Positions 17,202 through 26,199 of a stretch of DNA of 64,000 nt are shown here, in pieces. This DNA comes from Pseudobdellovibrionaceae bacterium (GTDB lineage Bacteria; Bdellovibrionota; Bdellovibrionia; Bdellovibrionales; Bdellovibrionaceae). Each line of letters opens with the position of its first letter. Positions within the stretch are counted from its first letter, which is position 1. The position numbers and the translations under genes are program-made. The DNA lies in NCBI GenBank assembly GCA_030158485.1, contig JAOASS010000002.1, forward strand, positions 18,400-82,399. Direction: 5' to 3'. A model generated the notes under the pieces. It was not told where the DNA came from. It was given only the letters and a program-made list of their open reading frames with translations, and did no database searches.

Positions 17202-17408
17202 TTATTGTTTTCCCGTTTTGTCGGGTTCCTGGGGCTTTATTATCAATTGAAGTAAAAGATTGGCGACAAATAAAAAACCGATGACGGCAGAAACCTTTTT
17301 TAAAAATTCTATTGATTGGTCGGTTGAAATGACTTCTAGAATCCACAGCACAAAAACAGCAGAGTTGATGAGGATTAAAAAAACACTATAGATCTTTAAT
17401 AGTTTCAT
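17202..17408 (-). CDS. Small two-span membrane protein
   Basis: 68 residues from the ATG preceded by AGAGGA; a longer frame to 17438 adds ten polar residues without a ribosome site. Two hydrophobic segments (about 4-25 and 37-57) are joined by a short polar loop, with a basic/polar tail (KPQEPDKTGKQ). No family was recognised. It lies 15 bp upstream of the LemA gene and is probably its operon partner. Confidence 0.65.
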   Translation of the reverse strand: MKLLKIYSVFLILINSAVFVLWILEVISTDQSIEFLKKVSAVIGFLFVANLLLQLIIKPQEPDKTGKQ

Positions 17409-17635
17409 AGGAGTCCTCTTAGAATTCATGGTAAACAAATATCAAGGCAATGCTACGGGACAAAAGTCGATTTCGTCTTTGCGCAGCAGAAGTTAAAAAA
17501 TATCTTACAGTTATGAAAGAACTCTTGATATGACAAGTCATGCACATGAATTGGGAATTGGGCAGTAGACTTTTTGTAAATTTATTTCGCCATTTTATTT
17601 CAGCTAGCTTTTGGTCAGGGCTTAGGAAATAAACT

Positions 17636-18661
17636 TTGAAGACTCGTTATAAGCTGCTTTTTTTTATTCTTATTTCTTCGCTGCTCCTGAGCTTACTTTT
17701 TGTGGGTCTTTTTTTATCTTTTGATTCAAAATACTTGAGTCTCTTTTCTTTGGTCCTATTAGTTTTTATTTTTTTTGTATCCTCTATTTCTAAAACTCTT
17801 ACAAGACCTATAGAGGTAGCGAATCAGGCTTTTAAAAACTTCGCGAATGGGAATTTTAAAGCTTTTGATGATCTTGAAATTCTAAAAGATGATCGCGGAA
17901 TTCTTTTATCAAATCTTAAGCAAATGAGCGAACAGATGACTTTGCTTTTAAGGCAAAGAGCGCAAAAGGCGCGGATCGCGATACTCGGGGAAATCGCTGG
18001 AAATATTGCTCATGAAATTAATAATCCCTTGCAAGTGATTTCGATTCGATTGGAACTGATTTTAAAAGAACTACAAAAAGGCCATGATATCAAAAAAATT
18101 GAAAATAATATTGAAGTTGCAAATAAAACTGTTTTTAGAATTTCAAAAATTATTAAAGGTTTAAAAGCCCTTTCCCGAGAAGGCGAAGCCGACCCTTTTT
18201 TGCCAGTAACAGTTCAAGAGCTTGTTGATAATGCGATGGTACTATGCCAGGGCTCACTTCGCCATAGTTTAGTTGACTTACAGTTCGTTTCTGATGTGCC
18301 AAGCTTTCAAGTAGAATGTCGGTCTTTTCAAATTATCCAAGTCTTACTGAATCTAATTAATAATGCTCACGATGCGATCGCAGACAATCAGGAACGTTGG
18401 ATTCGTTTAAGTGTTGAAGTCATTGGAAATAATGTATTATTCAAAGTGCGAAACAGTGGGCCTAAAATTTCTCAAGAATTAGTCAAAAATATTTTCGATC
18501 CATTTTATACAACAAAAAAATCAGGATACGGCACCGGTCTTGGCCTGAGCATTTCTATTCAGATTGCAAAAGAACATCAAGGAAACCTTTATGTCGATTT
18601 GGATGATGAGCAGACTTGCTTTGTCCTAAAAATATCAGCAGTCTGTTCAAGTCAGGCGTGA
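17636..18661 (+). CDS. Sensor histidine kinase
   Basis: 341 residues from a TTG codon preceded by AGGAAA. Two adjacent N-terminal membrane segments (about 5-28 and 32-51) leave almost no periplasmic sensor. A HAMP-like linker follows, then the dimerisation helix with GEIAGNIAHEINNPLQVIS (phospho-His in HEINNP, NtrB/ZraS type) and the ATPase boxes NLINNAHDAIAD (N box), FDPFYTTKKSGYGTGLGL (F and G boxes). No response regulator is adjacent, so the partner is unknown. The short sensor suggests it reads a membrane or cytoplasmic cue. It converges on an ABC-F gene with a 10-bp overlap. Confidence 0.92.
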   Translation: MKTRYKLLFFILISSLLLSLLFVGLFLSFDSKYLSLFSLVLLVFIFFVSSISKTLTRPIEVANQAFKNFANGNFKAFDDLEILKDDRGILLSNLKQMSEQMTLLLRQRAQKARIAILGEIAGNIAHEINNPLQVISIRLELILKELQKGHDIKKIENNIEVANKTVFRISKIIKGLKALSREGEADPFLPVTVQELVDNAMVLCQGSLRHSLVDLQFVSDVPSFQVECRSFQIIQVLLNLINNAHDAIADNQERWIRLSVEVIGNNVLFKVRNSGPKISQELVKNIFDPFYTTKKSGYGTGLGLSISIQIAKEHQGNLYVDLDDEQTCFVLKISAVCSSQA

Positions 18662-20280
18662 AGCATTTTCTTACGCTTTTCTAAGTAATAATCAAGCGAG
18701 CCTTCAGTTACAACTAATTTATTTTGATCCAATTCAAATACTTTTGTCGTGATCTGATGTAAAAAATGACGATCATGGCTGACAATCATAATTGTGCCTT
18801 CAAACTTTTTAATTGCTTCAAGTAACATGGCGCGTGTTCCAATATCCAAGTGATTCGTGGGCTCATCAAGTACTAAAAAGTTAAGAGGTTTGGCTAAAAT
18901 TGTTGCAAGTACAACTCGAGATTTTTCACCACCAGATAAGACTTTAATTTTTTTATCAACTTGATCGCCAGAAAATTTAAGGCAGCCTAAAAGATTTCTG
19001 ACATAACCGATTGTTGAATTTGGAATTGTTGCAAAAACTTCTTCCATGACAGTGCTTTCGGGGTTTAAAAGATCCATTGAATTTTGGCTGAAATAACCCA
19101 TTTGAATACTGGGTCCAAGAGAGCAGGAACCTTCGGATGCGCCAGTTTGACCACAAATAATTTTAAGTAAAGTTGATTTGCCCGCACCATTAACACCGAC
19201 AACCGCAACACGGTCTAATCTTTTAACAAGACCAGAAGCGCCTTTAAAAACTAGTTTTTCTTTGCCGTCTTCTCTTTGCCAAATTTTTCCTAGGTTTTCA
19301 AACTTCACAACATCGTCTCCGCCGCGAGGCGGATTAGACCATTCAAACTGAGCAGCTTCAGCTTCTTTGAGAACTTCAATACGATCAATTTTTTCAATCT
19401 TTTTAACTCGAGATTGAACTTGCGCAGCATGAGAAGCTCTGGCCGCGAAGCGGGCGATAAATTCTTCTTCTTTGGCAAGCATGTCTTCTTGTCGTTTGGC
19501 CGCAGCTTCCAGTTGCTGCATACGGATTTTCTTTTCTTTTTCGTAAAAGTCGTAATTTCCTGTGTAAGTTGTAATTGTCTGGTGGGCGACTTCGACTATT
19601 TTATTGACGATGCGATTCATAAATTCGCGATCGTGGCTTGTCATCATCAAGGCCCCTTTGTAATTCTGAAGCCATTCTTCAAGCCAAAGAATACTTTCAA
19701 GATCCAAGTGATTTGTGGGTTCGTCCATCAGAAGAACTTGCGGATTGAGAACTAAGATTTTTGCAAGGGCAATGCGCATTTTCCAACCACCGCTAAAGCT
19801 AGCCGTGTCGCGGTGGTGATCATCTGGCCCCAGGCCCAGGCCTGTGAGAACTTCAGCAGCTCTGGTTTCAATGTCGTAGCCGCCTAGGTTTTCAAATTCC
19901 CCTTGAATTTGGCCGTATCTTTCAAGAACAGAATTCATTTCATCATCAGATAGATTTTCAGTCAGTTTGATTTCAAGCTCGGCTAATTCTTTTTTAATTT
20001 TATTTAAAGAAGGAATGGCCATCATGACTTCTTCTAAAACTTGACGCCCTCTCATGTCTTCTATGTCTTGTGAAAAGTAGCCGATCGTGGCTTTTTCGGG
20101 TTTTGAAACAGTTCCGCCTTCATAGCCGTCTTCGCCCATAATAATTTTAAAAAGTGTTGATTTGCCATTTCCATTAGGACCGACAAGGCCGATTTTTTCG
20201 CCTGTATTGATCTGAAAAGAAGCAGATTTAAAGAGTATTTTGGTACCGAATTGTTTTGAAATAGAACTGGCATGAATCAT
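18652..20280 (-). CDS. ABC-F family ATPase
   Basis: 542 residues from the ATG at IHASSISKQFG; the nine codons upstream are not conserved-looking. Two soluble ABC domains have GLVGPNGNGKSTLFKI and VGVNGAGKSTLLKI (Walker A), FSGGWKMRIALAKIL and LSGGEKSRVVLATIL (signatures) and LLMDEPTNHLDLESI and LVLDEPTNHLDIGT (Walker B). The linker holds EEFIARFAARASHAAQVQSR, typical of ABC-F proteins that act on the ribosome E site. It lacks membrane segments, so it is not a transporter. Subtype (EttA, Uup, YbiT) not settled. A second ABC-F gene lies at 46.4 kb. Confidence 0.93.
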   Translation of the reverse strand: MIHASSISKQFGTKILFKSASFQINTGEKIGLVGPNGNGKSTLFKIIMGEDGYEGGTVSKPEKATIGYFSQDIEDMRGRQVLEEVMMAIPSLNKIKKELAELEIKLTENLSDDEMNSVLERYGQIQGEFENLGGYDIETRAAEVLTGLGLGPDDHHRDTASFSGGWKMRIALAKILVLNPQVLLMDEPTNHLDLESILWLEEWLQNYKGALMMTSHDREFMNRIVNKIVEVAHQTITTYTGNYDFYEKEKKIRMQQLEAAAKRQEDMLAKEEEFIARFAARASHAAQVQSRVKKIEKIDRIEVLKEAEAAQFEWSNPPRGGDDVVKFENLGKIWQREDGKEKLVFKGASGLVKRLDRVAVVGVNGAGKSTLLKIICGQTGASEGSCSLGPSIQMGYFSQNSMDLLNPESTVMEEVFATIPNSTIGYVRNLLGCLKFSGDQVDKKIKVLSGGEKSRVVLATILAKPLNFLVLDEPTNHLDIGTRAMLLEAIKKFEGTIMIVSHDRHFLHQITTKVFELDQNKLVVTEGSLDYYLEKRKKMLHA

Positions 20281-20355
20281 AGGTCGATAATATGCCTTAA
20301 AACCCATCTAAAGTCGAGTCCTCAAACCCCTTGTTCTCTTGTTAGAATAGCATCC

Positions 20356-20886
20356 ATGAGTTTATTGAAGCCTTTCTTGTCTGAAAAAGCGAAATTCCTT
20401 CTTGATGCCGATGCTCAAGTCCATGAATCAATTCTTAAATTCGAATATTGTTTAATTGATAAAGTGAATCTTTTTGAACTTTCGAAAGTGACTCAACTAT
20501 GGAATCCTTCCCAAGTTCTTCGTGAAGATGAGCTTTGGAAGCACACTTGTTTTGAAGCTTTTCTAAACCCTCTAGGTCTGGAAATCTATTATGAACTTAA
20601 TTTTTCCTTAAAGCCGGCTTGGAATCTATATCGCTTTGAACGGTATCGCTTTCCTCAGCCACCTCCAGTCAATTCTGATTTTGAAATTCAATCTTTTAAT
20701 TGGGACTCAATCGAAAATAAGCTTAAAGTCGAATTAAAAAATAAAACAAAATATAAAAAATTTAAAATTGGTTTAACGGCTGTTTTAGAAGAAAAAAATG
20801 GAAATAAAAACTATTGTGCCCTCGAACACTTGGGGTCTCAGCCAGATTTTCATTCGCAAGACAGCTTTACAATAATAAGGGGATAA
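20356..20886 (+). CDS. DOMON-like (CBM9-type fold) protein
   Basis: 176 residues from the ATG at MSLLKPFLSEK; the frame extends upstream to 20272 but overlaps the promoter of the divergent ABC-F gene. The block ELWKHTCFEAFLNP, then YYELNFSLKPAWNLYRFERY and finally QPDFHSQDSF is the signature of DOMON-like type 9 carbohydrate-binding proteins in bacteria. No signal peptide is visible, so it appears cytoplasmic. It ends one base before the NamZ-like gene, implying a common mRNA and perhaps a shared sugar substrate. Confidence 0.75.
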   Translation: MSLLKPFLSEKAKFLLDADAQVHESILKFEYCLIDKVNLFELSKVTQLWNPSQVLREDELWKHTCFEAFLNPLGLEIYYELNFSLKPAWNLYRFERYRFPQPPPVNSDFEIQSFNWDSIENKLKVELKNKTKYKKFKIGLTAVLEEKNGNKNYCALEHLGSQPDFHSQDSFTIIRG

Positions 20887-20887
20887 G

Positions 20888-22087
20888 ATGCCCGTACAAA
20901 TGGGAATTGAAGCATTACTGCAAAATAAAAATATGATCAAAGAACTTAAAAAAAGACGAGTGGCGCTAGTTTGTCACCCGGCGAGCGTTAACTCAAAACT
21001 GGAACACAGTTTTGATTTGCTACATAAAAAAATAGGGCTTTCGGCAGCTTTTGGGCCACAGCATGGTGTGAAAGGCGAAAAGCAAGACAATATGGTTGAA
21101 AGTGAAGATTTCCTCCATCCCGAGTATCAAATTCCCATCTTCTCACTTTATGGTCCCTTTCGAACTCCCACTCCCAAAATGATGGAAACTTTTGATGTTT
21201 TGATTTTTGACTTACAAGACTTAGGCTGCCGTATTTATACTTTCATCACAACTTTACTTTACGTCATGCAAAAATGTGCTCAGCACGGAAAAGAAATGAT
21301 TCTACTTGATCGGCCCAATCCTATCGGTCGACAGGTCGAAGGATATTCATTGAAATCAGGTTGGGAGTCTTTTGTTGGAGCCAGTGATTTTCCGATGCGA
21401 CATGGTCTGACTCCGGGTGAAATGGCCCTTTATTATAAAGAAAGATTTGAATTACCTGTTGATTTAAGAATTTTTAGCATGAAAGGTTATAAACCTGATT
21501 CAAAGCCGGGATTTGGTTGGCCCTCGGATCGATCTTGGGTGAATCCTTCACCGAATGCTCAAACCCTTAATATGGCTCGAGCCTATCCTGGAACTGTGAT
21601 GATCGAAGGTACGACTTTAAGCGAAGGTCGGGGAACAACAAGAGCGCTTGAACAGATTGGCGCCAGTGATCTTGATTTTAATCCTGTGTTAAAACTGATG
21701 AAAAAAAAAGCCCCTCAATGGTTGAAAGGGGGCATCTTGAGAGAATGTTATTTTGAGCCGACTTTTCATAAGCATGAAAAAAAACTTTGCCATGGTTTTC
21801 AATTTCATACCGATTTTGTGGGATATCAACACGCGAGTTTTAAGCCTTATCGAATTGTGGCTTTGATGCTGAAATGTATTCGCGAACTGAACCCGCAGTA
21901 TCCGATCTACCGAGATTTTGCTTATGAATACACAGTTGGTAAGCTAGCTTTTGATGTGATTAACGGTGGACCAGATCTTCGAGAATGGATCGAAAACCCC
22001 AAAGCCAGCGTTCAAGACCTTGAAAAAGCGCTTCAAAAAGATGAAAAAGAATGGATTCGGAAAAGAAAAAAATTTCTTCTTTACTAG
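20888..22087 (+). CDS. DUF1343 / NamZ-like exo-beta-N-acetylmuramidase
   Basis: 399 residues matching DUF1343, the family of NamZ, which removes N-acetylmuramic acid from the non-reducing end of peptidoglycan fragments. Motifs: RVALVCHPASVN near the N-terminus, FGPQHGVKGEKQDNM, PIFSLYGPFRTPTP, FDLQDLGCRIYTFI, LLDRPNPIGRQVEG and EGTTLSEGRGTTRALEQIGA. No signal peptide is visible, suggesting cytoplasmic cell-wall recycling. It follows the DOMON-like gene by one base. The gene symbol namZ is withheld since activity differs among relatives. Confidence 0.88.
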   Translation: MPVQMGIEALLQNKNMIKELKKRRVALVCHPASVNSKLEHSFDLLHKKIGLSAAFGPQHGVKGEKQDNMVESEDFLHPEYQIPIFSLYGPFRTPTPKMMETFDVLIFDLQDLGCRIYTFITTLLYVMQKCAQHGKEMILLDRPNPIGRQVEGYSLKSGWESFVGASDFPMRHGLTPGEMALYYKERFELPVDLRIFSMKGYKPDSKPGFGWPSDRSWVNPSPNAQTLNMARAYPGTVMIEGTTLSEGRGTTRALEQIGASDLDFNPVLKLMKKKAPQWLKGGILRECYFEPTFHKHEKKLCHGFQFHTDFVGYQHASFKPYRIVALMLKCIRELNPQYPIYRDFAYEYTVGKLAFDVINGGPDLREWIENPKASVQDLEKALQKDEKEWIRKRKKFLLY

Positions 22088-22435
22088 TTTTAGATCAAAA
22101 AAGGTCAGATTAAGTAACCACTTTAAAGGCCAATCGAAAATTGGATTGGATTTTAAACAAGCGCTACTAAGGTCATAAAAAAAAGTTGGATATAAAATTG
22201 GAATTTTGCAGATTTGAGTTTTTTTAATTGTCGGGCCATTGGTGGGTTCTCCTTTGAGTGGCGGTTTAGCGCCATTTTGTCAGCGTCTTTGTATATATGT
22301 AAATTATATGTAATAAAATTCAAAAAGGAAGTCCAGAATTGAAAAAGAGTGGCTGATTTAACGGTCTTAAATCTTGAAAAAATCTGACTTGATCCTGTAA
22401 GTCTAGGAAAGTCTTGTGTTTTATTTAAATATCGA
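22088..22435. other. Non-coding interval before the PilZ gene
   Basis: 348 bp, AT-rich. The only clear structure is a short hairpin, TGGCG (22259-22263) with CGCCA (22270-22274) followed by TTTT, a possible weak terminator far downstream of the NamZ-like gene. No tRNA-like fold or convincing ORF was seen. Confidence 0.5.
22259..22278 (+). terminator. Weak hairpin terminator candidate
   Basis: TGGCG-GTTTAG-CGCCA followed by TTTT. The stem is only 5 bp and the hairpin lies 170 bp after the stop codon, so its role is uncertain. Confidence 0.3.
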
Positions 22436-23230
22436 GTGAAATTAAATTCTATGAAGCAGCGTCCATGGCCGATTCTTATCCTTGCTCTTTTTCATATTTT
22501 GGCACCTTTAGGAAATATTTTAGTTAATGCTTGGTTAGCTAAAATTAGTTTCACTTATTATTTACATGCACTCATGGCTCCTGAAAATCGAGCCACACTT
22601 TTAATTTTTACAGTGGTTCCTCTTCTCGGGGCTTTTTTAATTTATATTTGTCGTAAATGGAGCTACGTCGCCTATATCGCTTTGATGACGATTCCTTTTG
22701 GTTACAGTCTGATGTCCTATATGGAAAAGTCCACTGTTCCCATGATGTTGGCTCTGATTGTTTTTTATGTGGTGAACATGTTAGTCATCGGCTACTTCCT
22801 TTTGCCTGCTGTTCGGCGACTTTACTTTGATCCACGTTTGCGCTGGTGGGAAACAAAGCCACGATATAAAGCAGATTTTCAAAGCCAAGTCGAATATGCG
22901 GGTCAGCAGCACTGGGTTGAAATTATGAATATTTCAGAAGGTGGAGCTTTCCTAGAAACGACTTCTGATTTTCCAGAAGGAACTTTACTGAAGATTTTCT
23001 TCAAAGATTCCCATGGGGTTGTCAATTTGAATGGTGAAATCGTTTATAAGCGACAACAAGCGCCCATTGGTTACGGATTTAAGTTCGATAAAGCAGCTTC
23101 CAAGCAGCCTCGCTTAAAAGAGCTTATTCGCAAGCTTGAAAGTGAAGGTGCTTTAATTCAAGGGCGACTTCCTGGGCCTGAAGACTCTTTTGGTGGCTGG
23201 CTGAAGTCCCTTTTTCCTTCCCGAAAATAG
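22436..23230 (+). CDS. Membrane protein with C-terminal PilZ domain
   Basis: 264 residues from a GTG; an ATG five codons later is equally possible. Four hydrophobic segments occupy residues ~10-130. The C-terminal PilZ domain begins near KPRYKADFQSQV and includes VEIMNISEGGAFLETT (the D/NxSxxG motif) and a GYGFKF strand. PilZ domains bind cyclic di-GMP; here the second Arg of the usual RxxxR switch appears replaced by Asp (RYKAD), which may weaken binding. The gene opens a run of co-directional genes, with 23 bp to the Rrf2 gene. Confidence 0.82.
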   Translation: MKLNSMKQRPWPILILALFHILAPLGNILVNAWLAKISFTYYLHALMAPENRATLLIFTVVPLLGAFLIYICRKWSYVAYIALMTIPFGYSLMSYMEKSTVPMMLALIVFYVVNMLVIGYFLLPAVRRLYFDPRLRWWETKPRYKADFQSQVEYAGQQHWVEIMNISEGGAFLETTSDFPEGTLLKIFFKDSHGVVNLNGEIVYKRQQAPIGYGFKFDKAASKQPRLKELIRKLESEGALIQGRLPGPEDSFGGWLKSLFPSRK

Positions 23231-23253
23231 CTTGATCCGTTATACATCAGAGC

Positions 23254-23667
23254 ATGCGCAACGAAAAATTTTCTTCTGCACTTTATGTTCTGATGACTTT
23301 GGCTTACAGCCAGAACCGTAAAACGAATTCGAATGAAATAGCTTTGGGACTTAAGACAAATCCTGTTGTTGTCAGGAGGCTCATGGCGCTTTTGTCAGAA
23401 GCAGACCTTATTATTTCACGAAAAGGCCGAGACGGGGGAGTCTGGCTTGCGCAAAATCCAGAAAAGATGACTCTAGCGGATATTTATCGTGCTGTTGAAG
23501 TTCCAGAAATGATCAGCAAATTTCAAAAACCGGCACTTAAAAAATGCAAAGTCAGCTGCTCTATGAAAAAAATAGTTTCGCAAGTTTCATTATCCTTAGA
23601 AAAAGATATTATTAAAAGTCTTACAAAAACAAAATTGTCAGATCTTTTAGTTAAAGTGGACTCATGA
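23254..23667 (+). CDS. Rrf2 family transcriptional regulator
   Basis: 137 residues. An N-terminal winged helix (FSSALYVLMTLAYSQ, then SNEIALGLKTNPVVVRRLMALLSEADLI, wing KGRDGGVWLAQNP) fits the Rrf2 family. Only two closely spaced cysteines occur (KKCKVSCSM), not the three-Cys iron-sulphur pattern of IscR, so it is closer to YwnA-type members that sense other signals. It overlaps the MFS gene by four bases and may regulate its own operon. Confidence 0.88.
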   Translation: MRNEKFSSALYVLMTLAYSQNRKTNSNEIALGLKTNPVVVRRLMALLSEADLIISRKGRDGGVWLAQNPEKMTLADIYRAVEVPEMISKFQKPALKKCKVSCSMKKIVSQVSLSLEKDIIKSLTKTKLSDLLVKVDS

Positions 23668-24953
23668 CATCAGCGGTTCTGGATAAAAATCAAAAACAAA
23701 AATGGTCTTGGATTTTCTATGATTTTGCAAATTCAGCTTTTAGCACAACAGTAGTCGCAGGATTCTTCCCTGTTTTTTTTAAAAAGTTTTGGAGCTCCGG
23801 AGTTGATTCTTATTTAACCACTTCACGCTTGGGGCTATGTCTTGGTATTGCAGGCGTGATCATGGCCATTTTATCACCCATTTGGGGACGAAAAAGTGAC
23901 TTGGCTTCTTCTCGAAAAAAGTGGTTGGTGGGTTTTGCGTTTGCGGGAATGACTTTAACCGGAGTTCTGACTTTTATTCCTCAAGGAAAATGGGAAATAG
24001 CACTTTTGGTTTATGTGCTTTGTTATATTGCCTTTGAAGCGGGAATTGTTTTTTATGATTCTTTATTATTGGAAGTCGCAGAAAAAAAAGATTTTGAAAA
24101 AGTTTCTTCTCAAGGTTATGCGCTAGGTTACTTGGGAGGGGGACTTCTTTTCGCAATCAATGTCTTGATGACTCTCTATCCTGAATTTTTTGGTCTTAAA
24201 TCAGCAACAGAAGCTGTGCAATATTCTTTTATGACAGTTGCTCTTTGGTGGTTTCTTTTTACTCTGCCACTCGTTTTTTTCTTAAAAGAAAAGCCGCATC
24301 CACAAAGCCAAAAGCTCAATGAGGAATCTTTGTGGGCAGCTTTTCCACAGCTGATAACGTCATTTAAAAAATTATTAAAACAAAAACCGATCTTTTATTT
24401 TTTACTGGCTTATTGGTTTTATATTGACGGAGTCTACACGGTTTACACGATGGCTGTTGACTACGGACTCAGTATTGGTCTTGAGGATCAAGACCTTATG
24501 AAAGCACTTTTAGTGACACAATTCGTGGGCTTTCCGAGCGCTCTACTATTTGGAAAATTGAGTGAAAAACTGAATGTGAAAAGTCTTTTAATGTCTTGTC
24601 TTGGGATCTATAGCCTTGTCCTCTTTTTTTCGATGGGGATTAAAACAGGGACTGACTTTATGATTTTAGCTGTTTTTGTCGGTTTTGTTCAAGGTGGCCT
24701 TCAGGCATTAAGTCGCAGTTATTATGCTCATCTTATCCCAGAAAATCAGAAAGCTGAATATTTTGGATTTTTTAATATCATCGGTAAGTCAGCATCTTTT
24801 GTGGGACCTTTTTTAGTTGCAAGTGTGACTTACATGACAGGGAATCATCGCTTAAGCTTATTTTCAATTACGCTTCTTTTTGTTCTAGGATTTATTTTTT
24901 TAATGAAAACTGATACGAATCCTAAAAATCAAAAAATTGAAAGGACTTCTTGA
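23664..24953 (+). CDS. MFS transporter, UMF1/Atg22-like
   Basis: 429 residues with about twelve membrane segments. The N-terminal stretch WSWIFYDFANSAFSTTVVAG with FFPVFF is diagnostic for the UMF1 (Atg22-like) branch of the major facilitator superfamily, whose vacuolar relatives export amino acids. Substrate here is unknown. The cytoplasmic loop between segments 2 and 3 has the MFS motif GRKSDLASSRK. It starts within the stop of the Rrf2 regulator gene (ATGA overlap) and its TGA overlaps the RlmE start. Confidence 0.9.
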   Translation: MTSAVLDKNQKQKWSWIFYDFANSAFSTTVVAGFFPVFFKKFWSSGVDSYLTTSRLGLCLGIAGVIMAILSPIWGRKSDLASSRKKWLVGFAFAGMTLTGVLTFIPQGKWEIALLVYVLCYIAFEAGIVFYDSLLLEVAEKKDFEKVSSQGYALGYLGGGLLFAINVLMTLYPEFFGLKSATEAVQYSFMTVALWWFLFTLPLVFFLKEKPHPQSQKLNEESLWAAFPQLITSFKKLLKQKPIFYFLLAYWFYIDGVYTVYTMAVDYGLSIGLEDQDLMKALLVTQFVGFPSALLFGKLSEKLNVKSLLMSCLGIYSLVLFFSMGIKTGTDFMILAVFVGFVQGGLQALSRSYYAHLIPENQKAEYFGFFNIIGKSASFVGPFLVASVTYMTGNHRLSLFSITLLFVLGFIFLMKTDTNPKNQKIERTS

Positions 24954-25543
24954 TGGCCTTTAATCCTCACGATCATTTTTTTAAAAAAGCAAAAAAAGAT
25001 AACTTTGCGGCGCGAAGTGTTTACAAGCTTGAAGAAATTGATAAGAGATATAAAATTTTTAAAACAAAAGACCGTGTTTTAGATTTAGGAGCAAGCCCTG
25101 GATCCTGGAGCCAGTACGTCAGTCAGAAAGTCGGATCTCAAGGTCAAGTTTTAGGAGTTGATCTGAAGCCAGTTGAAGTGAAGTTGAATAACGCTGCTTT
25201 CATTCAAGCTGACTTACGGGATCTGAATTTAAAAAATGTTTTTGAAGAACATGGTTTTCATCCACCTTTTGACTCTGTGATTTCAGATATGGCGCCGTCA
25301 ACAACTGGAATTCGAGTGACTGATCAAGCAAGAAGTTTAGAGCTTTGTGAATTAGCTTTGCAAATTGCTGTTCAGTTCGTCAAACCTAAGGGTCATTTTA
25401 TTTGTAAGCTTTTTCACTCTGATGAATTTCAAAATTTAAAAAAACAAATTATTTTACATTTTGAAAAATTCGAAGCTGTTAAGCCTGAAGCAACTCGGTC
25501 AATCAGTAAAGAAATTTTTCTTGTTGGAATTAAGAAAAAATGA
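24953..25543 (+). CDS. rlmE: 23S rRNA uridine 2'-O-methyltransferase, RlmE/FtsJ-like
   Basis: 196 residues from the ATG in the TGATG overlap with the MFS gene; an AAGGA site lies upstream. The catalytic K-D-K-E tetrad is recognisable: Lys in AARSVYKLEEID, Asp in ISDMAPSTTGIR, Lys in HFICKLFHSDEF, and Glu near the C-terminus (ATRSISKEIFLV). SAM-binding motif LDLGASPGSWSQYVSQKVG is present. RlmE methylates U2552 in the ribosomal A loop. Length and tetrad fit well. It overlaps the next pseudouridine synthase gene by four bases. Confidence 0.93.
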   Translation: MAFNPHDHFFKKAKKDNFAARSVYKLEEIDKRYKIFKTKDRVLDLGASPGSWSQYVSQKVGSQGQVLGVDLKPVEVKLNNAAFIQADLRDLNLKNVFEEHGFHPPFDSVISDMAPSTTGIRVTDQARSLELCELALQIAVQFVKPKGHFICKLFHSDEFQNLKKQIILHFEKFEAVKPEATRSISKEIFLVGIKKK

Positions 25544-26199
25544 AGATTCTATTTGAAGATGAAAATCTGGTGGCCGTGCATAAACCAGCGGGTTGGCTGA
25601 GCGTACCATCGGTTCAGGGTAAAAGTGACAGCCGCTCTGTAGTTGGGATCGAGCTCCAAAATCTTTTAAAAACAACAATTTTTCCGCTTCATCGTCTTGA
25701 TTTTGAAGTCGAAGGTGTTTTAGCTTTCGCTAAAAATCCACCGACACAAGCTAAAATTTTAGATCTTTGGCAAAAAGGCCAAGTTCAAAAAAAATATAGG
25801 GCTTTGACTCAAACTCAAGATTTTTCTCATTGGCCTGAAAACGTAGAAGGAAATATTTTTGAATGGCCAGAAGGAAAACCTTGGACTTCCTATTTAGTCG
25901 CAGGAAAAAAAAGGGCTTTTGTTGCTCGTCATGGTTCTCGGTCCATAACCAAATGGGAAATCATAAAACAAAAATCTACTTTTTTAGAATGGGAGCTTGA
26001 GCCTGTGACGGGACGTCGTCATCAATTAAGAGTTGAGCTGTCACGAAGGGGATTTCCCATTTTTGGAGACAAGCTTTATGGAAGTCAAAAAGTCGGGCCA
26101 CGAACTGATGAAATTGCTTTGAAAGCAATCCAACTTAAAATTGAAGGTTACGAACTGATTCAAACTCAATGGGATTGGGACTCATGGCACAAAAAATAA
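25540..26199 (+). CDS. RluA-family RNA pseudouridine synthase
   Basis: 219 residues. FPLHRLDFEVEGVLAFAK (residues ~47-64) holds the catalytic Asp, although the following T-S-G of typical HRLDxxTSG is V-E-G here. VTGRRHQLRVELSRRGFPIFGD is the C-terminal signature. No S4 domain. The RNA target cannot be told. It is coupled by four-base overlap to rlmE, another RNA modification gene, suggesting an rRNA substrate. The LOG-type gene starts inside its 3' end. Confidence 0.88.
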   Translation: MKILFEDENLVAVHKPAGWLSVPSVQGKSDSRSVVGIELQNLLKTTIFPLHRLDFEVEGVLAFAKNPPTQAKILDLWQKGQVQKKYRALTQTQDFSHWPENVEGNIFEWPEGKPWTSYLVAGKKRAFVARHGSRSITKWEIIKQKSTFLEWELEPVTGRRHQLRVELSRRGFPIFGDKLYGSQKVGPRTDEIALKAIQLKIEGYELIQTQWDWDSWHKK

